From Akkermansiaceae bacterium (GTDB lineage: Bacteria > Verrucomicrobiota > Verrucomicrobiia > Verrucomicrobiales > Akkermansiaceae), in NCBI GenBank assembly GCA_029287105.1, contig JARFRT010000274.1:1-7317 (forward strand): a stretch of 7,317 nucleotides of DNA. The letters are read 5' to 3'. The notes beneath the pieces are model-generated. The model did not search any database, had not been told where the DNA came from, and worked only from the letters and a program-made list of their open reading frames with translations. The first letter of the stretch is position 1. The number at the start of each line of letters is the position of its first letter. The translations under genes and the position numbers were made by a program. Below, piece by piece: positions 1 through 5,079 of the stretch.

Positions 1-166
1 GTTCAGGGACGTAAATACGCTTGGTGTGCAGGTTGGGTGAAACGGTACGCTTCACAACCTTGGTCACGTGACGACCAATTCCGCCCTTCTTCTTCGCAAG
101 TCCTGAACGGTGAATTCTTCCCCCCATACGGACACGGGAACCTCTGATGCTGCATACTCTGGCCAT
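1..166 (-). CDS. rpmB: 50S ribosomal protein bL28, 3' end outside window
   Basis: This is the first 55 codons of a ribosomal large-subunit protein. The reading frame begins MARVCSIRGSRVRMGGRIHR, which matches the conserved bL28 start (MARxC-x-x-x-G). It continues with a basic stretch (SGLAKKKGG at residues 31-39) and the PNLHTKR segment near residues 48-54, which corresponds to the family's PNLQ/PNLH motif before the conserved beta strands. The KKKGG insertion resembles bL28 from Verrucomicrobiota, as far as I recall the family. bL28 binds 23S rRNA near the E site and is needed for 70S assembly. The start at 164-166 is the first ATG in frame with the conserved N-terminus. The sequence before it (AAAGAA) is only a weak ribosome-binding site. 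A candidate promoter lies about 65 nt upstream, so the gene seems to be transcribed separately from the VanZ gene. The C-terminus lies beyond base 1. Confidence 0.93.
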   Translation of the reverse strand, partial: MARVCSIRGSRVRMGGRIHRSGLAKKKGGIGRHVTKVVKRTVSPNLHTKRIYVPE

Positions 167-314
167 TTCTTTAAATTTGTTGGATTTGAAATCTTGGTGC
201 GCTTCGAAAAACGCTGCTTGTGGGCGGGGAGAAATACACTTCGGCGGCTGCCAGTCAAGGGAATTTGCTCTAAATCGGCACTTTAGCCTCATTTAAACGG
301 CCAGAGGGCCAGGG
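167..314. other. intergenic region between vanZ-like gene and rpmB
   Basis: These 148 nt contain the candidate rpmB promoter and leader. Just past the vanZ stop, AGAGGG (303-308) and CCCTCT (318-323) can form a 6-bp stem that overlaps the stop codon, with GGCC repeats inside and beside it. Only a short T-run (GTTTAAAT on the minus strand) follows, so it is at best a weak terminator. No further gene is evident. Confidence 0.5.
231..258 (-). promoter_or_regulatory. candidate sigma-70 promoter for rpmB
   Basis: Read on the minus strand, a TTGACT -35 box (bases 253-258) is followed by a 16-nt spacer and TATTTC (231-236), a fair -10 box. Transcription would start near 224, leaving a leader of roughly 58 nt before the rpmB ATG at 166. 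The -35 box is nearly consensus and the -10 box is weaker. This would give the ribosomal gene a promoter separate from the upstream vanZ gene. Confidence 0.4.
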
Positions 315-773
315 TCACCCTCTCCCTGCAGCGCTTTTAGCGTGATTCAACCTGATTCGGGGCAGCAGCACCAGCATCACCCAAAGGGCCCCCGCAGCGC
401 CACCCAGAGTGTCCGCCAACCAGTCCCCGTAGTCATTGCCGCTGCGTCCCGGGGTAAAGCCCTGATGATACTCGTCGAGCCGACCGATCACACAGCAGAC
501 CAGTGCCACCACCCCAAAGAGACGCAAAGACCCCACCTCGGACCATTTCAACCCGCCATGCGCAGCAAGCAGCACACCCCCACCGAAAAAATAAAGAAAA
601 TGGACGACTTTATCCAGATGGGGAATATCCGGACCATGTTTCGGCCCGGGATTGTGTGCCGACAGAAACCACAGCGTCACCGCCCAGACCCCGAACAGAC
701 ACAAATACGCCGCGGGCCTCGTAGGAAGCCGCGCGACGACATGGTCCAGAACTCCGGATACGTGTTTGAACAT
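315..773 (-). CDS. VanZ-like family integral membrane protein
   Basis: This is a 152-residue membrane protein of the VanZ-like family. About four hydrophobic segments are visible, near residues 22-38, 56-72, 82-97 and 119-138. Two family signatures are present: DKVVHFLYFFG (54-64) in the second segment, and RLDEYHQGFTPGRSG followed by D-W-L-A-D-T-L-G (98-124), the usual D-E-x-x-Q-x-F-x-P-x-R-x-x-x-x-D-x-x-A-D-x-x-G pattern with H103 just before the Q. VanZ itself gives low-level teicoplanin resistance in enterococci, but most family members in environmental bacteria have no known function, so no resistance role should be inferred. I chose the ATG at 771-773. The frame extends upstream to a TTG at 833, but that would overlap the end of trxA and add a polar, non-conserved extension. 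A CGGGGG stretch directly precedes the chosen ATG. The gene starts 22 nt after the trxA stop, so the two are probably co-transcribed. Confidence 0.85.
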   Translation of the reverse strand: MFKHVSGVLDHVVARLPTRPAAYLCLFGVWAVTLWFLSAHNPGPKHGPDIPHLDKVVHFLYFFGGGVLLAAHGGLKWSEVGSLRLFGVVALVCCVIGRLDEYHQGFTPGRSGNDYGDWLADTLGGAAGALWVMLVLLPRIRLNHAKSAAGRG

Positions 774-795
774 CCCCCGGAGTTGTTTGTTCGTA

Positions 796-1116
796 TTAGG
801 CGAGCCCTTCGAGCGTCGACTTGAGCTTGTCAAGCGTGACGTTAGCTCCGGTGATCGTCTCCTTCACTTCACCGTCTTTGAAAAACAATAAACAAGGGAT
901 GGAGCGCACACCATACTTTGCCGCCAACGCTTGGTTGGTATCGACCTCGACTTTGCCCACATTGGCGGTATCGCCAACAGCATCGGCAAGCTGATCAATC
1001 AAGGGCGAGATCATCTTACAGGGACCACACCACTCTGCCCAAAAATCAACGAGAACAGGTTTATCCGAGTTCAAAACCTGGGCCTCAAAGTTTGCTTCAT
1101 TATATACATTAGCCAT
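796..1116 (-). CDS. trxA: thioredoxin
   Basis: This is a 106-residue cytosolic thioredoxin of normal length. It reduces protein disulfides using electrons from thioredoxin reductase. The active site WCGPC is at residues 29-33, the buried aspartate is in VDFWAEW (D24), and the cis-proline is P74 in the segment RSIPCLLFFKDGE. The usual C-terminal helix follows (TLDKLKSTLEGLA). The residue after the cis-proline is cysteine (C75), where thioredoxins normally have threonine, giving a third cysteine close to the active site. The start is taken as the ATG at 1114-1116 (MANVYNEANF). A GTG at 1129-1131 would add five residues (MHISH) that fit the family less well. There is no Shine-Dalgarno sequence. 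A candidate promoter lies so close upstream that the mRNA may begin at or next to the ATG. The VanZ-like gene follows 22 nt downstream. Confidence 0.96.
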   Translation of the reverse strand: MANVYNEANFEAQVLNSDKPVLVDFWAEWCGPCKMISPLIDQLADAVGDTANVGKVEVDTNQALAAKYGVRSIPCLLFFKDGEVKETITGANVTLDKLKSTLEGLA

Positions 1117-1122
1117 GTGCGA

Positions 1123-1150
1123 AATATGCACCCAACAATCTGTACGTCAA
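1123..1150 (-). promoter_or_regulatory. candidate trxA promoter, predicting a near-leaderless mRNA
   Basis: On the minus strand, TTGACG (bases 1145-1150) is separated by 16 nt from CATATT (1123-1128), which matches the -10 consensus at four of six positions. Transcription would then begin around 1115-1117, essentially at the trxA ATG (1116). This fits the lack of a Shine-Dalgarno site. It is a pattern match only. Confidence 0.35.
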
Positions 1151-1171
1151 GCGGGTTCATTCAAAGTCAAA

Positions 1172-1201
1172 GGCCGCCCATGAAATATCCATGAGGCGGC
1201 C
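1172..1201 (-). terminator. hairpin, probable terminator for the minus-strand transcript upstream of trxA
   Basis: GGCCGCC (1172-1178) and GGCGGCC (1195-1201) form a perfect 7-bp GC stem. It extends inward by CATG/CATG (1179-1182 with 1190-1193) across a single bulged A, leaving a 7-nt loop. On the minus strand the stem is followed by TTTGACTTTG, a broken T-run. It would end transcripts coming from the microprotein gene before trxA. On the plus strand there is no T-tract, so orientation minus is preferred. Confidence 0.5.
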
Positions 1202-1203
1202 CT

Positions 1204-1284
1204 GTAAAATAAGTTGTCGGCACTCCTGCGGCAGTGAATACCAAGGGGAGCTAGGTGAGATCTAACTGCTGTTGGGTGTCACCC
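1204..1284. other. non-coding stretch between hairpin and microprotein gene
   Basis: No gene is visible here. The perfect odd palindrome GGGTGTCACCC (1274-1284) lies immediately after the microprotein stop codon. CACT...AGTG around 1221-1236 can form only a small stem. The stretch would be the 3' untranslated region of the microprotein transcript, ending at the 1172-1201 hairpin. Confidence 0.35.
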
Positions 1285-1365
1285 TTAAAAAGGAAGACTC
1301 CCGGTCGCCCATGCCAGATAGGCAACAAGACCACCAAAAACCAGAAGAATAATTTGCATTACCAT
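1285..1365 (-). CDS. putative single-helix membrane microprotein (26 aa)
   Basis: A 27-codon frame, too short for normal ORF cut-offs, reads MVMQIILLVFGGLVAYLAWA followed by TGSLPF and a TAA stop. Nearly the whole peptide is one hydrophobic segment (residues 3-20) with a GG pair in the middle, a tryptophan at its end and a short polar tail, as expected for a one-pass membrane microprotein. It lies on the same strand as the upstream proline-rich membrane protein, 81 nt after that gene's stop, and before a good hairpin. The start could be the ATG at 1363-1365 or the one at 1357-1359. No Shine-Dalgarno site is present, but neighbouring genes lack one too. I do not recognise a family. A chance open frame of this length is possible, so this is a candidate gene. 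Confidence 0.4.
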   Translation of the reverse strand: MVMQIILLVFGGLVAYLAWATGSLPF

Positions 1366-1377
1366 AGTTGTAGTTCG

Positions 1378-1396
1378 TTCAATTGAAAAAGTTCAA
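1378..1396. repeat. clustered TTGAA/TTCAA inverted half-sites upstream of the microprotein
   Basis: TTCAATTGAA (1378-1387) is a perfect 10-bp palindrome. Its right half, TTGAA (1383-1387), also pairs with TTCAA (1392-1396) across 4 nt. The three half-sites lie 13-31 nt upstream of the microprotein ATG on the minus strand. They could be a protein-binding site or simply AT-rich spacer. Confidence 0.25.
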
Positions 1397-1401
1397 AACC
1401 C

Positions 1402-1416
1402 TCTCTGATCCAGAGA
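1402..1416 (-). terminator. weak hairpin after the proline-rich gene
   Basis: TCTCTG (1402-1407) and CAGAGA (1411-1416) form a 6-bp stem with a 3-nt loop, about 30 nt past the stop of the 1447-2055 gene. On the minus strand it is followed by GGGTTTTGAACTTTTT, two short T-runs. It could partly end or attenuate transcription before the microprotein gene. Confidence 0.35.
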
Positions 1417-1446
1417 AATACGCCCAATGACGAGCGTCCGGAAGTT

Positions 1447-2055
1447 TTACTCAAATAGCTGCCCCCATCCAGGATTCTGTGGGGCATCGTGCACCCAAAT
1501 ACCCGCAGTGCCCAGTTGGACACCCAAAACAATCAATGCAGCAATCAGGGCAACCACAGAGAGAGCCGTGGCGACACCATCCTCGTTACCTGCAGCATCT
1601 TCATCATCGGCAGTCCGAATCGTAGCGGCCTGCGACGGTGCTGCCACAGCGCCCATCGGCTGGGTCTGCTGTAGTTGCACGGTGGCCTTAGGCAGCGGCT
1701 GGCTGGAAACCCCGGCAGAACCACCGGTTAGTGCCGCAGTGCCGGGACCTGTCGCCCCTGGCACGTTGAGCCTCACCGTCGGTGCCGGTGCGGCAGGCTT
1801 GGTAACAGAACCGCCTGTAAGCATCACCGTGGGCGCCGGTGCCGGTGGCTTTGTCGTTCCTGGACCTGACGTCTTGAGCGGAATGGTCGGGGCGGGTGCC
1901 GGAGGCTTCGATTCGCTCGGGGCAGGTGGGCTCACCGGGGCTGTCGGTGCACTCTTGTCCTGCGGCGTCGCCTTCAGGGTGACACGTACGGTTTCCTTGC
2001 GAAGCGGGACAGCTGAGGTCTTCTTCATGGGTTTGGGATCATTCTCGTCACTCAT
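1447..2055 (-). CDS. proline-rich repeat protein with a C-terminal membrane helix, unknown function
   Basis: I do not recognise a family for this 202-residue protein. It begins MSDENDPKPMKKTSAVPLRK. The middle is low in complexity and rich in Pro, Ala, Thr and Gly. Three repeats of about 17-21 residues cover residues 50-106, each opening with K-P-(P/A)-A-P-A-P-T-(I/V)-x-L. Related T-(V/I)-x-(L/V) units occur at residues 22-27 (TVRVTL), 125-128 (TVQL) and, more loosely, 145-148 (TIRT). An acidic patch (TADDEDAAGNEDG, 148-160) precedes one hydrophobic helix (about 161-186) and a short aromatic tail ending GWGQLFE. There is no signal peptide, so the long N-terminal part is probably cytoplasmic with the helix as a C-terminal anchor. 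I placed the start at the ATG at 2053-2055. The frame extends to an ATG at 2151, but those 32 residues are basic and look like untranslated leader. The microprotein gene follows on the same strand. Confidence 0.75.
   Translation of the reverse strand: MSDENDPKPMKKTSAVPLRKETVRVTLKATPQDKSAPTAPVSPPAPSESKPPAPAPTIPLKTSGPGTTKPPAPAPTVMLTGGSVTKPAAPAPTVRLNVPGATGPGTAALTGGSAGVSSQPLPKATVQLQQTQPMGAVAAPSQAATIRTADDEDAAGNEDGVATALSVVALIAALIVLGVQLGTAGIWVHDAPQNPGWGQLFE
1738..1908 (-). repeat. in-gene tandem repeats encoding KPPAPAPT-type units
   Basis: Three successive units at 1852-1908, 1801-1851 and 1738-1800 encode K-P-(P/A)-A-P-A-P-T-(I/V)-x-L plus a variable Gly/Thr/Ser tail. The units differ in length (19, 17 and 21 codons) and in synonymous codons, so the repetition is old and kept at the protein level. 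Confidence 0.7.
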
Positions 2056-2328
2056 AGATTTTGCGCGGTTATTGGGATGATTGGTGTGTGTTTGCCGCCG
2101 GCCCCGATACATGGGACTCTGAGACGACTTCAAAAGAAGGATTCTTTTCATTAATAAAGCCTTCGCGCAGGCCCCATGTCAAACCCGCAGGTGATTTTTT
2201 TTAGTTGAACCACGCAGGCATCGCTGCGGGTCATGCTCGAAACCAACGGCTCGGCTGCCCTGCCTGGCATGGTTTCATGAAAAAACCTTTGCCCGCCGCC
2301 CGTTATTGTAAGACACCATAACCTATCA
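2056..2328. other. divergent intergenic region between the proline-rich gene and the GH109 gene
   Basis: These 273 nt separate two divergent genes and must hold both promoters. On the minus strand TTGAAG (2128-2133) and TGTATC (2106-2111), 16 nt apart, are a weak candidate promoter for the proline-rich gene. On the plus strand I see no convincing -35/-10 pair before 2329. The region also has a T8 run (2195-2202), a bulged hairpin GAAGG/CCTTC (2136-2140 with 2160-2164), the palindrome TTTCATGAAA (2273-2282), and the competing hairpin arms listed separately. No supported gene is present. Confidence 0.45.
2183..2231 (+). promoter_or_regulatory. alternative hairpins in the GH109 upstream region
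   Basis: ACCCGCAG (2183-2190) is perfectly complementary to CTGCGGGT (2224-2231), with 33 nt between them that include a T8 run. A second CGCAG (2213-2217) can pair with the same CTGCG (2224-2228) to form a compact 5-bp hairpin with a 6-nt loop. The two pairings exclude each other. If the region is transcribed toward 2329, this could be a switch. It could also be a DNA-binding site or chance. Confidence 0.25.
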
Positions 2329-3744
2329 ATGAACGAACCAACGAACTCAAGGCGCCAATTCCTCAAGACCCTCGGCGGAGCGAGCGCGGGCATTGCCGCC
2401 GTCAACATGGCGGCCCAGGCAGCCGTCGCCACGCCGCCACGCGCCACCGGCGCCCAGTACATGGGTGACTTCGCCGCACCTAAACTCGGTAAAATCAAGA
2501 TCGCCATCATCGGCTGCGGCGCCCGCGGCGGCGGCCACTACAACCACCTCTCCACCTTCGAAGGCACGGAATTCGTCGGCATCTGCGACCTCTACGAGGA
2601 TCTCGCCCGACGGGCCCAAAAAAAGGTCCTCGCCAATGGCAAGGGCACGCGACACCAGAACGTCAAACTCTACCACGGCGATAAGTTCGCCTATCAAAAA
2701 ATGCTCGCCGAGACCAAGCCGGATCTTGTTTATGTTGTCACGCCGTGGGAATGGCACGCGCCCATGGCCATCGATGCCATGAATGCCGGGGCCCACGTCT
2801 GCTGCGAAGTCCCGCTGACCACCTCGCTGGAGGAATGCTGGAAGGTCATCGACACCTCGGAGAAAACCCGGAAACACTGCATGATGCTCGAAAACGTCAA
2901 CTACGGACGCGACGAGCTGATGTTCCTCAACATGTGCCGCCAAAACGTTTTCGGCGAGCTCCTCCACGGTGAGGCCGCCTACATCCATGAACTTCGCGGC
3001 CAGATGAGATCCGTCGAGAAAGGCCGCGGCACCGGCAGCTGGCGCACCCACCACTGGGCGAACGAAAATGGCAACCTCTATCCGACCCACGGCCTCGGCC
3101 CGGTCGCGCAGTACATGAACATCGGCCGCACCGACGACAACTTCCGCCGACTCGTCTCGTTCTCATCCCCGGCCAGAAATCACGAACTCTACGCAAAAAA
3201 ACACTTCAAACCCGACAGCAAACTCAATCAGATCGACTACTCCCAAGGAGGCGACATAAACACCTCCATCATCAAAACCGTGCTCGGTCGCACCATCATG
3301 GTGCAATGGGACGAAAGCTCCCCCCGGCCGTACACCCGCCACAACCTGATCCAGGGGACCCAGGGCACCGGTGCCGGCTTCCCGACCCGTATCGCCCTCG
3401 ACGGCGGCGTGCCCGGTGGCCCCAAAGGGCACCACCAATGGGCACAAGGTGACGGACTGAAAGAGATGTATGCCCGCTACGACCATCCGCTCTATCAGCG
3501 CATGAAAAAAATTGCCCAGACCATGGGCGGCCATGGTGGCATGGACGCCATCATGAACTTCCGCGTCATCGAATGCCTCCGTCAAGGCCAGCCACTCGAC
3601 CAGAATGTCTACGAAGGCTGCCTTTGGTCGGCCGTCACCCCGCTGTCACGCAAGTCCGTGGCCGAGGACGGCATGCCCCAGGATTTCCCCGATTTCACCC
3701 GTGGCCACTGGAAAACCACCGCGCCACTCGCCATCATCCAGTAA
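2329..3744 (+). CDS. Tat-exported GH109-type glycosidase (Gfo/Idh/MocA fold), probable alpha-N-acetylgalactosaminidase
   Basis: This 471-residue protein has the Gfo/Idh/MocA fold and closely resembles glycoside hydrolase family 109, typified by Elizabethkingia NagA. GH109 enzymes remove terminal alpha-N-acetylgalactosamine from glycans using tightly bound NAD in a redox-elimination mechanism. The N-terminus carries a textbook twin-arginine signal, SRRQFLK (7-13), a hydrophobic Ala/Gly segment and a likely cleavage after AVA (32-34). The Rossmann motif is IGCGARGG (61-68). GH109 hallmarks follow: PWEWH (139-143), LEECW (167-171), ENVNYGRD (188-195), the Y-P-T-H-G-L-G-P motif (251-258, whose Tyr and His match the catalytic pair in NagA), YDHPLY (384-389), GGHGGMD (400-406) and TPLSRKSVAEDG (437-448). 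The E-K-P lysine typical of MocA-type dehydrogenases is replaced (E160-V161-P162), which also favours the glycosidase. Tat export suits a protein that folds around its cofactor in the cytoplasm. The exact substrate is inferred. Confidence 0.85.
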   Translation: MNEPTNSRRQFLKTLGGASAGIAAVNMAAQAAVATPPRATGAQYMGDFAAPKLGKIKIAIIGCGARGGGHYNHLSTFEGTEFVGICDLYEDLARRAQKKVLANGKGTRHQNVKLYHGDKFAYQKMLAETKPDLVYVVTPWEWHAPMAIDAMNAGAHVCCEVPLTTSLEECWKVIDTSEKTRKHCMMLENVNYGRDELMFLNMCRQNVFGELLHGEAAYIHELRGQMRSVEKGRGTGSWRTHHWANENGNLYPTHGLGPVAQYMNIGRTDDNFRRLVSFSSPARNHELYAKKHFKPDSKLNQIDYSQGGDINTSIIKTVLGRTIMVQWDESSPRPYTRHNLIQGTQGTGAGFPTRIALDGGVPGGPKGHHQWAQGDGLKEMYARYDHPLYQRMKKIAQTMGGHGGMDAIMNFRVIECLRQGQPLDQNVYEGCLWSAVTPLSRKSVAEDGMPQDFPDFTRGHWKTTAPLAIIQ

Positions 3745-3764
3745 ACCAGCGCGGCGATCCGCCC

Positions 3765-3815
3765 AAAAAGGAAGGACGCCCGGTGGTATCAACCACCAGA
3801 CGCCCAGCCCTTTTT
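3765..3815. terminator. bidirectional terminator between the GH109 and LysM genes
   Basis: A long imperfect inverted repeat lies between the two converging genes. AAAAAGG (3765-3771) mirrors CCTTTTT (3809-3815). Inside, GGACGCCCGGTGGT (3774-3787) pairs with ACCACCAGACGCCC (3792-3805) at 11 of 14 positions, around a 4-nt loop and a perfect 6-bp GGTGGT/ACCACC core. The flanking A- and T-runs supply a U-tract in either direction. It starts 21 nt past the GH109 stop and ends about 80 nt past the LysM stop. Confidence 0.7.
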
Positions 3816-3825
3816 CGTCGTTATG

Positions 3826-3841
3826 TTCTCCCGTGGGAGAA
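3826..3841. terminator. second small hairpin between converging genes
   Basis: TTCTCC (3826-3831) and GGAGAA (3836-3841) form a perfect 6-bp stem with a CGTG loop. On the plus strand it is followed by TTGTTTGCGTTTT, a broken T-run. It may back up the main terminator. It is shorter and less GC-rich than the one at 3765-3815. Confidence 0.35.
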
Positions 3842-3896
3842 TTGTTTGCGTTTTCCTGTCGCTAACAAATTTTTCGTCGTCTATCCGGATGACCGC

Positions 3897-4928
3897 TTAA
3901 AACTGCGGCACATAGAGCTCCGACCCTTTGGCGAGCATCGTGTTCTTGCTCAGGCTCAGCCCGTTGAGTTCATTCAACTGTGTGGTGCTGGCTCCGTGCC
4001 TGCTGGCAAACTGACCGTAGGTCATCTGCTTATAGACGGTGATCGTGCGGATGGCGGGCTCCGAGGAACCTTGGGTTGAGGTGGGAGTGGACTTGGCCGG
4101 CGTGCGATCAGCGGGCGCATTACGCACCACTTCCTTCGTCCGAGTCTTAGGCTTGGGCGCATCGACATATTCAGCCTCCCTTTCGGCGTGCGCTTTTGGC
4201 TTGGGTACCGACTTCACGGGAGGGGTTCCTGCCGATTGATTCGCGGCCCCCGGCTTGGCAGATGCGTTCACCACCAGGCTTTGACCTACGCGCAAACGGG
4301 TAGGCCGCACGGATGGATTCGCCGCCACGAGACTCTGCACACTCACTTGATACTGGCGGGAAATCGAGTAAAACGTCTCACCGCTCTTCACCACATGCCG
4401 GGAAGATGGCCCTGTGCTCAGCGGCTTCTCGCGGGTATTCAGCGGCTTTCCAATGGAAGCCACCTCTCTCACCCCGTCCTTCCGCACCACAGGGGCGGCG
4501 GCCCGGGCAACAGCCGTTTCAGCTGTTTCAGCCGTTTCATACACGATCGCTGCGCCAGGAATACGCAACTTCTGCCCGATCAGGATCCGGTCATTACTCA
4601 GACTGTTGGCTTTCATGATGGCCACCACCGTCGTCTTGTGCCGGTAGGCAATGCGTGTGAGGATGTCCCCTTTTTTGACCGTGTACTCGCTCGCCTTGGC
4701 CGAGGCAGCGGCAGGCGCGGCAGAAACAGCCGCAGGACGGGCATCAGGCTTGTCCGCGTGGTAGGATTTCAGCTGAATCAACTCTTTCTCAAGCTGGCCG
4801 ATCTTGCGCTCATGGGCATCAGCCCGCGCACGGAGGAATTCAATATCACTCGATCCCTGGGCCTCTTGGGAAAAAAGGGCGGCCACAGTGAGAGCGAAAA
4901 CAGTGGAAGTAAGGGCATTTGTTTTCAT
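3897..4928 (-). CDS. exported coiled-coil protein with three LysM domains
   Basis: This 343-residue protein is probably secreted or periplasmic and binds peptidoglycan. A Sec-type signal peptide spans residues 1-25 (MKTNALTSTVFALTVAALFS, then QEAQG as cleavage site). A charged heptad stretch (27-57, FLRARADAHERKIGQLEKEL) should form a coiled coil and perhaps a dimer. LysM domains follow at about 81-124 (EYTVKKGDILTRIA...GQKLRIP) and 177-220 (RHVVKSGETFYSIS...GQSLVV). A divergent third one is at about 296-341 (ITVYKQMTYGQFASRHGAST...GSELYVP), where the usual K-x-G-D/E turn is K-Q-M-T. The linkers are rich in Ala, Pro, Lys and Thr. There is no hydrolase domain, so it is a binding or structural protein. 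The ATG at 4926-4928 gives a typical signal peptide. The ATG at 4940 would add MGSV and almost touches a likely -10 box, so it is less likely. Confidence 0.88.
   Translation of the reverse strand: MKTNALTSTVFALTVAALFSQEAQGSSDIEFLRARADAHERKIGQLEKELIQLKSYHADKPDARPAAVSAAPAAASAKASEYTVKKGDILTRIAYRHKTTVVAIMKANSLSNDRILIGQKLRIPGAAIVYETAETAETAVARAAAPVVRKDGVREVASIGKPLNTREKPLSTGPSSRHVVKSGETFYSISRQYQVSVQSLVAANPSVRPTRLRVGQSLVVNASAKPGAANQSAGTPPVKSVPKPKAHAEREAEYVDAPKPKTRTKEVVRNAPADRTPAKSTPTSTQGSSEPAIRTITVYKQMTYGQFASRHGASTTQLNELNGLSLSKNTMLAKGSELYVPQF
4513..4539 (-). repeat. three 9-bp tandem repeats within the LysM gene
   Basis: Three copies of a 9-bp unit, GC(C/T)GTTTCA on the plus strand, lie at 4513-4521, 4522-4530 and 4531-4539. 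They encode the E-T-A-E-T-A-E-T-A linker after the first LysM domain. The unit is a multiple of three, so changes in copy number would keep the frame and only alter linker length. Confidence 0.7.
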
Positions 4929-4941
4929 AACGGAGCCCATT

Positions 4942-4947
4942 ATTCTA
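4942..4947 (-). promoter_or_regulatory. candidate -10 box of the LysM gene
   Basis: On the minus strand TAGAAT matches the -10 consensus at five of six positions and lies 13 nt before the chosen ATG at 4928. I see no good -35 box at 16-18 nt, so the promoter may need an activator or another sigma factor. If real, it starts transcription inside or past the alternative ATG at 4940, which supports the 4928 start. Confidence 0.3.
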
Positions 4948-4974
4948 AAAATTTCCCATCTTGCAAGAAAAAGT

Positions 4975-4988
4975 TTAAGATTTCTTAA
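4975..4988. promoter_or_regulatory. AT-rich palindrome, possible operator
   Basis: TTAAGA (4975-4980) and TCTTAA (4983-4988) form a perfect inverted repeat with a 2-nt spacer, and the match extends to 7 of 8 positions per arm with flanking bases. It lies between the divergent LysM and HerA-like genes, about 50 nt before the LysM ATG. It looks like a dimeric regulator site, but no regulator is encoded nearby. Confidence 0.3.
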
Positions 4989-5079
4989 CCTGTTTAGAAT
5001 TTCAGCCCTGAACTCCTAGGTTTTAAGGGGTTTTAGATGAGCCTTGGCCATAAAATTTATTTCCCCTTGGGTTGAATTG

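Noticed and set aside
315..773. Glycopeptide resistance role for the VanZ-like protein
   Set aside because: No other van genes are nearby, and VanZ-like proteins are common in bacteria without such resistance. Family membership alone does not support it.
342..824. Plus-strand frame of 160 codons opposite the VanZ-like gene
   Set aside because: The minus-strand reading has the VanZ signature and four membrane segments; this reading has no domain and runs into trxA antisense.
1427..2080. Plus-strand open frame of 217 codons, rich in Gly, Ala and Val
   Set aside because: It is the complement of the proline-rich repeat gene. The repeats make the opposite strand open too. The minus-strand reading has a sensible start, an acidic patch and a membrane helix.
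2347..3090. Minus-strand open frames opposite the GH109 gene, including 2151-2510 and 3163-3585
   Set aside because: They are antisense shadows of a gene with clear family motifs and have no recognisable domain.
4188..4988. Plus-strand frame of 266 codons across the LysM gene
   Set aside because: It is antisense to a protein with a signal peptide and LysM domains, and has His/Arg/Gly-rich shadow composition.
5037..5075. 12-codon frame (MSLGHKIYFPLG) before the HerA-like gene
   Set aside because: It is too short to tell from chance, has no regulatory codon pattern such as repeated identical codons, and has no paired attenuator hairpin.
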